Origin: CAMQRS01 sp964370065
GTDB taxonomy: Bacteria > Bacillota_I > Bacilli_A > Erysipelotrichales > Erysipelotrichaceae
Direction of reading: 5' to 3'
DNA: 31,093 nt
Assembly: GCA_964370065.1 (NCBI GenBank)
Contig: CAYJGK010000022.1
Coordinates: 1-31,093 of the forward strand
The notes under the pieces were generated by a model. That model made no database searches, was not told the origin of the DNA, and saw only the letters and a program-made list of their open reading frames with translations. Shown piece by piece: positions 1 through 6,447 of the stretch; positions within the stretch are counted from its first letter, which is position 1; each line of letters begins with the position of its first letter. The position numbers were made by a program, and so were the translations under genes.

Positions 1-368
1 GCAGCTTTAAGCCCGTATTTTTTACGTTCTTTCATACGTGGATCTCTTGTTAAGAATCCAGCAGCTTTTAACGCTGATCTGTAATCTGCTCCAGCTTCTA
101 ATAAAGCTCTAGCGATTCCGTGGCGCATTGCACCAGCTTGACCAGTATATCCCCCACCGTTAACGTTAATTTTAACATCAAATTGTGCTAAAGTTTCAGT
201 TAATTCTAATGGTGAACGTACTACCATTCTTAAAGTTTCTAATGGTAAATATTCGTCTAACGTTTTTCCGTTAACAACGATATTCCCTTTACCCGGAGTC
301 ATGAAGACACGAGCAACAGAACTTTTTCTTCTTCCAGTTCCGATGTATTGTACATTAGTATTTGCCAT
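1..368 (-). CDS. rpsI: 30S ribosomal protein S9 (C-terminus beyond window edge)
   Basis: Structural protein of the small ribosomal subunit; its C-terminal tail reaches the decoding region. The reverse complement reads MANTNVQYIGTGRRKSSVAR from an ATG at 368-366, with the S9 landmarks GRRKSSVARV near the N-terminus, a central GGGYTGQAGAMRHGIARAL and the late LTRDPRMKERKKYG. 122 full codons are visible; the last few residues (normally a basic tail ending SKR) lie beyond position 1, so the gene is cut by the window, not broken. A GGAGGAA ribosome-binding site precedes the ATG. It follows rplM by 13 nt, the usual L13-S9 operon order, and no separate promoter is seen. Confidence 0.97.
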   Translation of the reverse strand, partial: MANTNVQYIGTGRRKSSVARVFMTPGKGNIVVNGKTLDEYLPLETLRMVVRSPLELTETLAQFDVKINVNGGGYTGQAGAMRHGIARALLEAGADYRSALKAAGFLTRDPRMKERKKYGLKA

Positions 369-381
369 GTTTTATTCCTCC

Positions 382-819
382 TTACCCTTTAATTTTCATT
401 TCCACTGGTTGTTGTGCAGCGTGTGGATGCGCGCTTCCTTTGTAAACAAATAAATGTTTACGTTGTACATCACCAAGTCTTGTATGAGGTAACATACCGT
501 AAATAGATTTTTCAACCCACTCAACAGTGTAGTTTTGTTTCATAATCTTAGCTGTACGAGTTCTTAAACCACCTGGGTACATTGAATGAGAATAGTATTT
601 TTTATCATTCATTTTGTTTCCTGTCATAACGATTTCATCTGCATTGATAACGATAACGAAATCTCCACAGTCTACGTTAGGTGTAAATGACGGTTTGTGT
701 TTTCCACGTAATACCGCCGCGACTTCAGTCGATAAACGACCCATAGTCATTCCTGCAGCATCAACTACGTACCAAGTACGTGTTACGTCAGCAGGTTTTG
801 TAAATGTTGTTTGACGCAT
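382..819 (-). CDS. rplM: 50S ribosomal protein L13
   Basis: Early-assembling protein of the large ribosomal subunit, 145 residues, the normal family length. It begins MRQTTFTKPADVTRTWYVVD and carries the L13 features GRLSTEVAAVLRGKHK and the late signature GMLPHTRLGDVQRKHLFVY. The frame stays open for 19 more codons upstream, but the start at 819 is chosen because AAAGGAG lies at the right distance, the alignable L13 sequence begins there, and the extension runs back through the leader hairpin to the predicted transcription start. First gene of an operon with rpsI. Probably controlled by feedback through its 5' leader (inferred from family knowledge). Confidence 0.97.
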   Translation of the reverse strand: MRQTTFTKPADVTRTWYVVDAAGMTMGRLSTEVAAVLRGKHKPSFTPNVDCGDFVIVINADEIVMTGNKMNDKKYYSHSMYPGGLRTRTAKIMKQNYTVEWVEKSIYGMLPHTRLGDVQRKHLFVYKGSAHPHAAQQPVEMKIKG

Positions 820-875
820 TTTAAATTTCTCCTTTGATATTTTGTAGTTTCCGGGGCTACAAGCTTTCAAAGCCA
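820..875 (-). promoter_or_regulatory. rplM 5' leader, possible L13-type autoregulatory RNA
   Basis: The roughly 55-nt leader between the predicted start site and the rplM ATG can form a hairpin: TTGTAG (862-857) pairs with CTACAA (847-842) around a 9-nt loop, just upstream of the AAAGGAG site. Upstream GGCT (874-871) could instead pair with AGCC in the loop. Firmicutes have a known L13 leader family of similar size and place; membership here is inferred, not tested. Confidence 0.5.
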
Positions 876-881
876 CTTATA

Positions 882-910
882 ATAATACTATTAATGCATA
901 TACAAGTCAA
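882..910 (-). promoter_or_regulatory. Sigma-A-type promoter of rplM-rpsI
   Basis: On the minus strand TTGACT (910-905) and TATTAT (887-882) are separated by exactly 17 bp. Transcription would start near 875. Confidence 0.8.
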
Positions 911-923
911 TCATAATTTAAAA

Positions 924-947
924 AAGAATGCGCAGGTACGCATTCTT
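924..947 (-). terminator. Intrinsic terminator after gap
   Basis: A perfect 9-bp stem, AAGAATGCG with CGCATTCTT, has a 6-nt loop and is followed on the minus strand by TTTTTAAATT. It lies between the gap stop codon and the rplM promoter, insulating the two. Confidence 0.85.
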
Positions 948-973
948 AATATTTTTTCATATTATTCTTTAAA

Positions 974-1987
974 TTAAGCTAATTCAGAGAAGAATTTGAT
1001 TGTTCTAACCATTTGGCTAGTGTATGAGTTTTCGTTATCGTACCAAGAAACAACTTGAACTTGGCTAGTTCCGTTACCCATGTCTGTAACCATTGTTTGC
1101 GTTGCATCAAATAATGATCCATAGCTAATTCCAATTACATCTGAAGAAACGATTTCGTCAGTTGTGTATCCGAATGAATCGTTAGATGCAGCTTTCATAG
1201 CAGCGTTGATGTCTTCAACTGAAGGTGTTCCATCAACTACAGCAATTAAGATAGTAGATGATCCAGTGATTGTAGGAACACGTTGAGCAGATCCGATTAA
1301 TTTTCCGTTTAATTCTGGGATAACTAATCCGATAGCTTTTGCAGCTCCTGTAGAGTTAGGAACGATGTTTGCAGCAGCAGCTCTCGCTCTTCTCATGTCA
1401 CCTTTTCTTTGAGGTCCATCTAAAGTCATTTGATCCCCTGTGTAAGCGTGAACTGTAGTCATAATTCCTGATTTAATTGTAGCTAATTTGTTTAATGCGT
1501 CAGCCATTGGCGCTAAACAGTTAGTTGTACAAGAAGCAGCAGAGATTACTGTATCTTCAGCTTTTAAGATTTCGTGGTTTGTGTTGAATACAACTGTTGG
1601 TAAGTCGTTTCCAGCTGGAGCTGAAATTACAACTTTACGTGCACCAGCAGTGATGTGTGCTTCTGCAGCAGCTTTAGATGTAAAGAATCCTGTACATTCT
1701 AATACTACGTCTACTTCTAAGTCTCCCCAAGGTAAGTTTTTTGGGTCTGCTTGAGCATAGATTTTAATTTCTTTCCCGTCAACCGTGATTGATTCTTCAC
1801 CTGCAACTACTTTATCAGCTAAAGCATATCTTCCTTGAGCTGAATCGTATTTTAATAAGTGAGCAAGCATTTTAGGGCTTGTTAAGTCATTAATCGCAAC
1901 AACTTCGTACCCTTCTGCACCAAACATTTGTCTGAATGCTAGACGTCCAATACGTCCAAATCCATTAATAGCAACTTTTACTGTCAT
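974..1987 (-). CDS. gap: Glyceraldehyde-3-phosphate dehydrogenase, type I
   Basis: Converts glyceraldehyde-3-phosphate, NAD+ and phosphate to 1,3-bisphosphoglycerate in cytoplasmic glycolysis. 337 residues, the usual length. The Rossmann motif GFGRIGR spans residues 9-15, and Asp34 (AINDLT) is the residue that normally favours NAD+ over NADP+. The catalytic motif is SCTTNC with Cys153, partnered by His180 in TTVHAYTGDQ; WYDNENSY near the C-terminus is also typical. GAAGGAGG precedes the ATG. It is transcribed alone: a strong promoter lies directly upstream, a terminator follows, and no pgk, tpiA or cggR neighbour is present, unlike the common gap operon. Regulation probably includes CcpA through the upstream cre. 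Confidence 0.97.
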   Translation of the reverse strand: MTVKVAINGFGRIGRLAFRQMFGAEGYEVVAINDLTSPKMLAHLLKYDSAQGRYALADKVVAGEESITVDGKEIKIYAQADPKNLPWGDLEVDVVLECTGFFTSKAAAEAHITAGARKVVISAPAGNDLPTVVFNTNHEILKAEDTVISAASCTTNCLAPMADALNKLATIKSGIMTTVHAYTGDQMTLDGPQRKGDMRRARAAAANIVPNSTGAAKAIGLVIPELNGKLIGSAQRVPTITGSSTILIAVVDGTPSVEDINAAMKAASNDSFGYTTDEIVSSDVIGISYGSLFDATQTMVTDMGNGTSQVQVVSWYDNENSYTSQMVRTIKFFSELA

Positions 1988-2018
1988 TTTTAAAAGTCCT
2001 CCTTCGTTTTACTAGTAA

Positions 2019-2047
2019 ATTATATGTTTTATTACGCTTTATGTCAA
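2019..2047 (-). promoter_or_regulatory. Perfect-consensus sigma-A promoter of gap
   Basis: TTGACA (2047-2042), a 17-bp spacer and TATAAT (2024-2019) on the minus strand: both hexamers and the spacing match the consensus exactly. Expected start near 2012. Consistent with very high constitutive expression. Confidence 0.92.
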
Positions 2048-2091
2048 TTCCAAAAACACTATTTTTCGACATTTTGTGAATTTTTTCACTT

Positions 2092-2105
2092 TGTAAGCGT
2101 TACCA
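2092..2105. promoter_or_regulatory. cre-like site (CcpA) upstream of gap
   Basis: TGTAAGCGTTACCA fits the cre consensus TGWAARCGYTWNCW at all 14 positions. Its centre is about 86 bp upstream of the predicted gap start site, a position more typical of CcpA activation than repression. The convergent end of the PTS operon lies beyond a terminator, so gap is the likely target. Confidence 0.6.
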
Positions 2106-2164
2106 TTTTTGTTCTTTCATCTCCTTTTATATATGCACTTTTATTTCCTCAAAATGCAAGCAAA

Positions 2165-2188
2165 AAGACCTCTATAAATAGAGGTCTT
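2165..2188 (-). terminator. Intrinsic terminator after the PTS IIB-IIC-IID operon
   Basis: A perfect 10-bp stem, AAGACCTCTA with TAGAGGTCTT, closes a 4-nt loop; the minus strand continues with a run of T. It is about 55 nt past the IID stop codon. Confidence 0.85.
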
Positions 2189-2243
2189 ATTTGAAGGTTT
2201 TTTTGAGAGAGCCTCATCGCTCCAAAGGCGAATTAATTAATTC

Positions 2244-3107
2244 TTATGCATGCCAAGGAACTGATACTAAAGCAGTATAGTCACCAGACCAAATTCCAAA
2301 CATACAACCAACGATACCGATTACTAATAATAATGCGATACATTTAACTGCTGACCATTGTTTGTTTTTGATTAATGTGAAACACATTAATGTTAACGCT
2401 AATGGTAACATTGCTGGTAAAATTCCATTTAATAATGCTTGGATATCAATTACTGATTCCCCATTAGGAATAACCATTCCTAATGAAGTAGCACCATAGT
2501 TACAAGTTAAAGCACCTACAACGAATACCCCTAACATAGAAGCAGCACGTGTAAATTCTTTTGCATTTTTAGTTAACGCCCCAATTGCTCCTGTTCCTAA
2601 AGTATAAGACCAGTTCATTAAGAAGAAACGTAATGCCATTTGTACACCGAATGTGATTGCAAAGAATAAGATTGGACCAACGATGTTTCCTTCGATAGCC
2701 ATGTTAGCTGTAATACCAGCTGTAATAGGTACAAGAGTAAACCAGAATAATGCATCCCCGATTCCTCCTAATGGACCCATCGCTGCAACTCTTACCGAAC
2801 GGATAGTGTTGATATCAGCTTTTTGTTGTTCTAATGAAAGAACGATACCCATAACGAATGTTACTAAGAATGGGTGAGTGTTAAAGAACTCTAAGTTGTG
2901 CCCCATTGAAGCAGATAAGTCTTTCTTGTTTGTATGGATTTTTTCTAATCCAGGTAGGATTGAGTATAACCATCCTGCAGCTTGCATTCTTTCGTAGTTG
3001 AAAGATGCTTGAAGCATTAATGAACGCCATACCATTTTGTTCATTGTTGCTTTATCTAGGTTTTGAGCTGGTGTTTTATCTGTGTAGTTGTAGATATTAG
3101 ATTCCAT
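2244..3107 (-). CDS. PTS mannose/hexosamine-family component IID
   Basis: Membrane subunit of a mannose-family sugar phosphotransferase transporter; with IIC it forms the channel through which sugar is carried and phosphorylated. 287 residues. The N-terminal half is soluble with the typical MVWRSLMLQASFNYERMQAAGWLY start, then GPLGGIGDALFWFTLVPI and several hydrophobic segments, ending in a C-terminal membrane span (about residues 255-275). The start has GGAGGAA upstream and overlaps the end of the IIC gene by 11 nt, so the two are translationally coupled. Last gene of the IIB-IIC-IID operon. The closest family by eye is the AgaD/AgaE type, but substrate cannot be read from IID alone. Confidence 0.93.
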   Translation of the reverse strand: MESNIYNYTDKTPAQNLDKATMNKMVWRSLMLQASFNYERMQAAGWLYSILPGLEKIHTNKKDLSASMGHNLEFFNTHPFLVTFVMGIVLSLEQQKADINTIRSVRVAAMGPLGGIGDALFWFTLVPITAGITANMAIEGNIVGPILFFAITFGVQMALRFFLMNWSYTLGTGAIGALTKNAKEFTRAASMLGVFVVGALTCNYGATSLGMVIPNGESVIDIQALLNGILPAMLPLALTLMCFTLIKNKQWSAVKCIALLLVIGIVGCMFGIWSGDYTALVSVPWHA

Positions 3108-3897
3108 CAGTCATTCCTCCATTTCCGCTTCCTGCGTTTTCTTTAATTTTAATGTTTGTTTGGTAGTCGTATAATGCAATAGCGATACCTACGAATGCAA
3201 CTAATAATAATGTAGCTCCCTTAACAGCTTCCACATTACCGATTACTGCAGCAGCAGTGAATCCTGCAAAGTAAATTCCCCATAAGTCGTTAGATAACAT
3301 GATTTTTAATAAGATCGCGAACCCAACATAACGCATCATTCCTCCAGCAGCTCCAAGTCCAGCCATGAACCAAGAGAAGTCTTTACTAATTGTTTCAAGA
3401 GGTGCTTTTAATGCATCTCCTCCAACGTAAGCAAGAACTGCCATTACTGCGAATAATGTACCTAAGATTGTACAAGAAATAACGTTAACAGCAACAATTC
3501 CTTTAGGGTTAGCATCTTCAGCAGCTTTATCAGCTTTAGCCATAATCCCTGACATAATTGTGAATGTTAATGTTACAGCGTATTGTCCGAATACAGCGAA
3601 GATAACTGATGCTCCTAAAGCTTCGTCAATTCCTAATCCAGATTTAACTGCGAATACCATTGCAACGATTCCACCTAATACGGCATTTGGAGGTTGCGCT
3701 CCACCAACTGGCATGTTCCCAATCATCATTAACTCGTAAGTTCCCCCGATTGCTAACCCAGTATTTAAATCTCCTAAAATTAAACCGATAATCGTACAGT
3801 TTACGATTGGACGGTATAATAATTCTGTTAATGAGAATTGGTCAATAGCGATAATAAATGTTACTAGTGCCAATAATACAATTTCAATTACTTCCAT
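3097..3897 (-). CDS. PTS mannose/hexosamine-family component IIC
   Basis: Integral membrane permease subunit of the same transporter. 266 residues, nearly all hydrophobic, with the family marks LTELLYRPIVNCTIIGLILGD and the conserved AIGGTYELMMIGNMPVGGAQPPNAVLGGIVA (about residues 50-80). A GAGGAG site precedes the ATG. It sits 25 nt after IIB and overlaps IID. The sequence resembles AgaC/AgaW-type IIC proteins for N-acetylgalactosamine or galactosamine more than ManY; this is judged from memory and the neighbouring agaS rather than from a search. Confidence 0.93.
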   Translation of the reverse strand: MEVIEIVLLALVTFIIAIDQFSLTELLYRPIVNCTIIGLILGDLNTGLAIGGTYELMMIGNMPVGGAQPPNAVLGGIVAMVFAVKSGLGIDEALGASVIFAVFGQYAVTLTFTIMSGIMAKADKAAEDANPKGIVAVNVISCTILGTLFAVMAVLAYVGGDALKAPLETISKDFSWFMAGLGAAGGMMRYVGFAILLKIMLSNDLWGIYFAGFTAAAVIGNVEAVKGATLLLVAFVGIAIALYDYQTNIKIKENAGSGNGGMTDGI

Positions 3898-3922
3898 AAT
3901 TTAATTTTTCTCCTCTCTTAAA

Positions 3923-4399
3923 TTATTTGAATAGTTTGCTAATATCTTCAGCAGCAATGTCTGGAACACGTTTAATTTCTAATTCCACACCTAACTCTCT
4001 AAGTTTAGCAAACGCAGCAACATCAGTGTCATCCACTGCTACTGAAGTAGCAACTTGACGTTTTCCTTCAGCCATATGCATGTTTCCAATGTTTAATTTT
4101 TTAATTGGTACTCCACCTTCTACTAGTTTTAAAACGTCCATAGGTGTTTCACAAATAATTGCGATCTTTTGTGCATCGCTCGCTTTTCCAATAATCTGAC
4201 AAGTTTTTTCAATCGTGAAATATCTTGTTTGTGCGTATCCTGGTGCAGCCATGTTCATTAATCCTTGACGGAATTCATCAACAGCTACTGCATCATTTGC
4301 AACTAATAATAAATTAGCTCCTACTACTCCACACCATTGTGTAGCGACTTGCCCGTGGATCAGACGGTTGTCAATTCTTGTTAAGACGATGTTTGGCAT
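3923..4399 (-). CDS. PTS mannose/hexosamine-family component IIB
   Basis: Cytoplasmic phosphocarrier that takes phosphate from IIA and gives it to the incoming sugar. 158 residues, full length. The active-site motif LTRIDNRLIHGQVATQW places the phosphorylated histidine at residue 15; GGVPIKKLNIGNMHMAEGKRQ is also shared with AgaB/AgaV-type IIB. First gene of the operon, with GGAGAGAG upstream of the ATG. IIA is not in this operon but about 1.6 kb away, beyond the AraC-type regulator gene. Probably controlled by that regulator and by CcpA. Confidence 0.93.
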   Translation of the reverse strand: MPNIVLTRIDNRLIHGQVATQWCGVVGANLLLVANDAVAVDEFRQGLMNMAAPGYAQTRYFTIEKTCQIIGKASDAQKIAIICETPMDVLKLVEGGVPIKKLNIGNMHMAEGKRQVATSVAVDDTDVAAFAKLRELGVELEIKRVPDIAAEDISKLFK

Positions 4400-4463
4400 A
4401 ATTCTCTCTCCTTCGCTTTATCGTAATTAATGATTCAAAACTCCGATTATGATGAGGTAATCG

Positions 4464-4477
4464 GTGAAGCGCTTTCA
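4464..4477 (-). promoter_or_regulatory. cre-like site near the PTS operon start
   Basis: The minus strand reads TGAAAGCGCTTCAC. It shares the TGAAAGCGCTT core of strong cre sites but is one base short in the second arm. It lies 65-78 bp upstream of the IIB start codon, where binding would block transcription of the PTS operon. Confidence 0.45.
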
Positions 4478-4555
4478 CTTCTGTGTTCCTTCTTCATCAA
4501 CCACTTACAATTTATCACAAAATTACCCATATTTATTTACATTTTTTGTGTATAG

Positions 4556-4569
4556 TTTTGCACTTTTTA
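4556..4569 (+). promoter_or_regulatory. Operator-like motif, PTS copy
   Basis: TTTTGCACTTTTTA. The same 14 bases occur on the opposite strand at 7685-7698 upstream of agaS, and an 11-base core TGCACTTTTTA recurs at 7652-7662. Probably the binding site of the locus regulator (inference). Confidence 0.5.
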
Positions 4570-4574
4570 GCAAA

Positions 4575-4588
4575 TGATACCGTTTTCA
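4575..4588 (+). promoter_or_regulatory. cre-like site in the divergent control region
   Basis: TGATACCGTTTTCA fits the classic cre consensus TGWNANCGNTNWCA at all 14 positions. It sits about 80 bp upstream of the regulator's -35 element and about 180 bp from IIB. Confidence 0.5.
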
Positions 4589-4655
4589 TTCGCTTTTTTT
4601 GACATTTTTGACAACTTATCACAGATTTTTCAACAAAATTGAAATTCTTAACAAA

Positions 4656-4684
4656 TTGCAATTTTATATTTTGTGTGGCATAAT
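4656..4684 (+). promoter_or_regulatory. Promoter of the AraC-family regulator
   Basis: TTGCAA (4656-4661), 17 bp, CATAAT (4679-4684), with an extended -10 TGG just before the -10. The start would be near 4691, giving a leader of about 65 nt. Confidence 0.65.
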
Positions 4685-4754
4685 ATGTATACACTTACAT
4701 TGTATCGTGAGGAAAAATGACTGCTTATTTTTTTGAAAAAGAGGGGGACACTTT

Positions 4755-5930
4755 ATGTTTAATAAAACAACAAGTTATTTATTTCAAAAGTATGGTGAAA
4801 TTTTGGGTGAGTTTCACCATTTAAGAAACGATTTACAACCTAATCAAATTGAATTGAAGGTCAAAAGCAAAAAAGTAAACAATTTATATATATATAACGA
4901 AAATGTAACAATTTGTAAAACTGATGGTATCGCAATGATCGTCGTATCGCTTGATCCAAATAAAGAAAGTTATGAAAAATTTGTAATCCATCGCACAATT
5001 ACTATAAAAGCAGGTGTTGCTTTTAATTTTATTTCCATTACTAATTCAAGTAAAATAGAATTAACAACGAGTAAAAACGCAACACGTGAAATTGTACCAA
5101 CGTACAATAAAAAAACCATTCATTATGAAAAGATTGTACCGAGTATTACGATCAAAGAAATTTATGCTTATTATTATCAAGTTAGCAATGCGAACTACTC
5201 ATTTCCCGGTGAATCACACGATATGTGGGAATTAACCTTTATCGATAACGGTGCTTTACACACTACCGTGGATGATCAAGATTTCAATTTAAAAAACTTT
5301 GATATCATATTATATGCGCCTAATCAATATCATACACAAAACACAATTGACAATAAATCATGTTCGTATTTAACAATTATGTTTGATATGGAGTGTGCGC
5401 ATAGTGAGTTAATTAGTAATCGTGTATTTCATGCAAGTCGTGATGTGCACACCATCATTAATAACTTAGTAAAAACAAGTAATACTGAAATTTATTATGA
5501 TACAGAGTTAATGGTTTGTTATTTAAAAGAATTAATTATCAAATTATTCCAATTTGATTTTACACAAAATACAAATATTGCTAGTACACCGATGCAACAA
5601 AAATTTGAAAATGAATTATTGAATGAAGTAATTATCTATATTAATGATAATATTTATACGACCTTAACGATTGAGGAAATCTGCCATCATTTCTCTATCT
5701 CACGTTCTAGTTTACAAACTCTATTTAAGAACAACTTAAATACAGCACCTAAGCAATATATTAGTGATATTAAATTAAATAAAAGTAAATTATTAATTAA
5801 AGAATCTGTATACACAATATCTGAAATTTCAAATAAATTAGGGTTCGCCTCAATTCATTACTTCTCAAGAAAGTTTAAGCAACAATTTGGCATTACTCCC
5901 ACTGATTATGCAAAGAAAATATACAATTAA
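4755..5930 (+). CDS. AraC-family transcriptional regulator of the PTS locus
   Basis: DNA-binding regulator, 391 residues. Residues 135-215 look like an AraC-type sugar-binding cupin (HDMWELTFIDNGALHT, then NFDIILYAPNQYHTQ). The C-terminus (about 290-391) is the double helix-turn-helix module: helices near 304-325 (LTIEEICHHFSISRSSLQTL) and 354-374 (TISEISNKLGFASIHYFSRK), ending FGITPTDYAKKI. Residues 1-125 form an extra N-terminal domain I do not recognise. The start has GAGGGGG 8 nt upstream. It is transcribed away from the IIB-IIC-IID operon and towards IIA, so it sits between the two halves of one transport system and is the natural candidate to sense its sugar or sugar phosphate. Activator or repressor cannot be told from sequence. 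Confidence 0.92.
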   Translation: MFNKTTSYLFQKYGEILGEFHHLRNDLQPNQIELKVKSKKVNNLYIYNENVTICKTDGIAMIVVSLDPNKESYEKFVIHRTITIKAGVAFNFISITNSSKIELTTSKNATREIVPTYNKKTIHYEKIVPSITIKEIYAYYYQVSNANYSFPGESHDMWELTFIDNGALHTTVDDQDFNLKNFDIILYAPNQYHTQNTIDNKSCSYLTIMFDMECAHSELISNRVFHASRDVHTIINNLVKTSNTEIYYDTELMVCYLKELIIKLFQFDFTQNTNIASTPMQQKFENELLNEVIIYINDNIYTTLTIEEICHHFSISRSSLQTLFKNNLNTAPKQYISDIKLNKSKLLIKESVYTISEISNKLGFASIHYFSRKFKQQFGITPTDYAKKIYN

Positions 5931-5953
5931 GACGTCTTGGACGTCTTTTTTTA
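5929..5953 (+). terminator. Intrinsic terminator of the AraC-family gene
   Basis: AAGACGTC and GACGTCTT form an 8-bp stem with a 3-nt loop and a run of T. The stem begins inside the gene's TAA stop codon. Confidence 0.85.
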
Positions 5954-5964
5954 TAATTAAACTA

Positions 5965-5993
5965 TAAAAAAAGTGTAGTCCTAAGACTACACT
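5965..5993 (-). terminator. Intrinsic terminator of the agaS-IIA operon
   Basis: AGTGTAGTC and GACTACACT form a perfect 9-bp stem with a 4-nt loop; the minus strand continues with seven T. It stands back to back with the AraC gene's terminator, so the convergent genes are separated by two hairpins. Confidence 0.88.
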
Positions 5994-5999
5994 AGCTTC

Positions 6000-6431
6000 T
6001 TATATACCGTCTGATAAGTCATCGTTTTGAACTACTTTTTTTAGCTCAAACTTAACAACTTGGTCTCTTCCTGTATTCAATGCCATATCTGTTAGCATTG
6101 TTAAATCTTCAACAAAGTTTCTTGCCATAGCTACTTCACATAACATTGGTAAATTTGTTCCTGCTACTACTTCAATTTTTTCTAGTGATTGTCCACAAAC
6201 AACCGCCGTTTTAAATGGAGATCCTCCAGGTAAGTCACTTAGCACTAAAATACCATCGCAATCTACTAAAGAATCCATAGCTGCTTTTAAATTATTTTCT
6301 AAATCTTCTGTTGTATGCTCTGCAACAAAATCGACTGCCACATAATTTGATTGTGGTCCAGCAATTAAATCCACTGAGCTAGTTAGTCCGCTTGCAAAAT
6401 TTCCATGTCCTGTTACGATAATTCCGATCAT
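6000..6431 (-). CDS. PTS mannose/hexosamine-family component IIA
   Basis: Cytoplasmic phosphocarrier that accepts phosphate from HPr and passes it to IIB. 143 residues, the length of a stand-alone IIA domain (ManX fuses IIA to IIB; this one does not). The start MIGIIVTGHGNFASGL places the phosphorylated histidine at residue 9; GILVLSDLPGGSPFKTAV is the second family motif. AGGAGGAA precedes the ATG. It lies 16 nt behind agaS in the same operon, while its partners IIB, IIC and IID are in the next operon. No other IIA is seen, so it is the likely donor for that system. Confidence 0.92.
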   Translation of the reverse strand: MIGIIVTGHGNFASGLTSSVDLIAGPQSNYVAVDFVAEHTTEDLENNLKAAMDSLVDCDGILVLSDLPGGSPFKTAVVCGQSLEKIEVVAGTNLPMLCEVAMARNFVEDLTMLTDMALNTGRDQVVKFELKKVVQNDDLSDGI

Positions 6432-6447
6432 TGTTGATTCCTCCTAA

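Larger units (their letters stand above)
4400..4754. other. Divergent control region between PTS IIB and the AraC regulator
   Basis: This 355-bp AT-rich gene-free stretch holds the regulator's promoter (4656-4684), two cre-like sites (4464-4477 and 4575-4588), the motif TTTTGCACTTTTTA (4556-4569) and a tandem repeat of TTTTTGACA (4596-4613). I could not find a convincing -35/-10 pair for the minus-strand PTS operon; CATAAT at about 4449-4454 is the nearest candidate and lacks a good -35, which would suit an activator-dependent promoter. No small gene is evident. Confidence 0.6.

Noticed and set aside
820..876. A 19-codon N-terminal extension of L13
   Set aside because: It crosses the predicted leader hairpin up to the transcription start, is not L13-like, and a clear ribosome site precedes the internal ATG at 819.
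4671..4690. A sigma-54 promoter (TGGCATAATATGTAT) as seen for some mannose-family PTS operons
   Set aside because: The -12 element does not fit, the orientation is wrong for the PTS operon, and no LevR-type activator is present. A sigma-A extended -10 explains it better.
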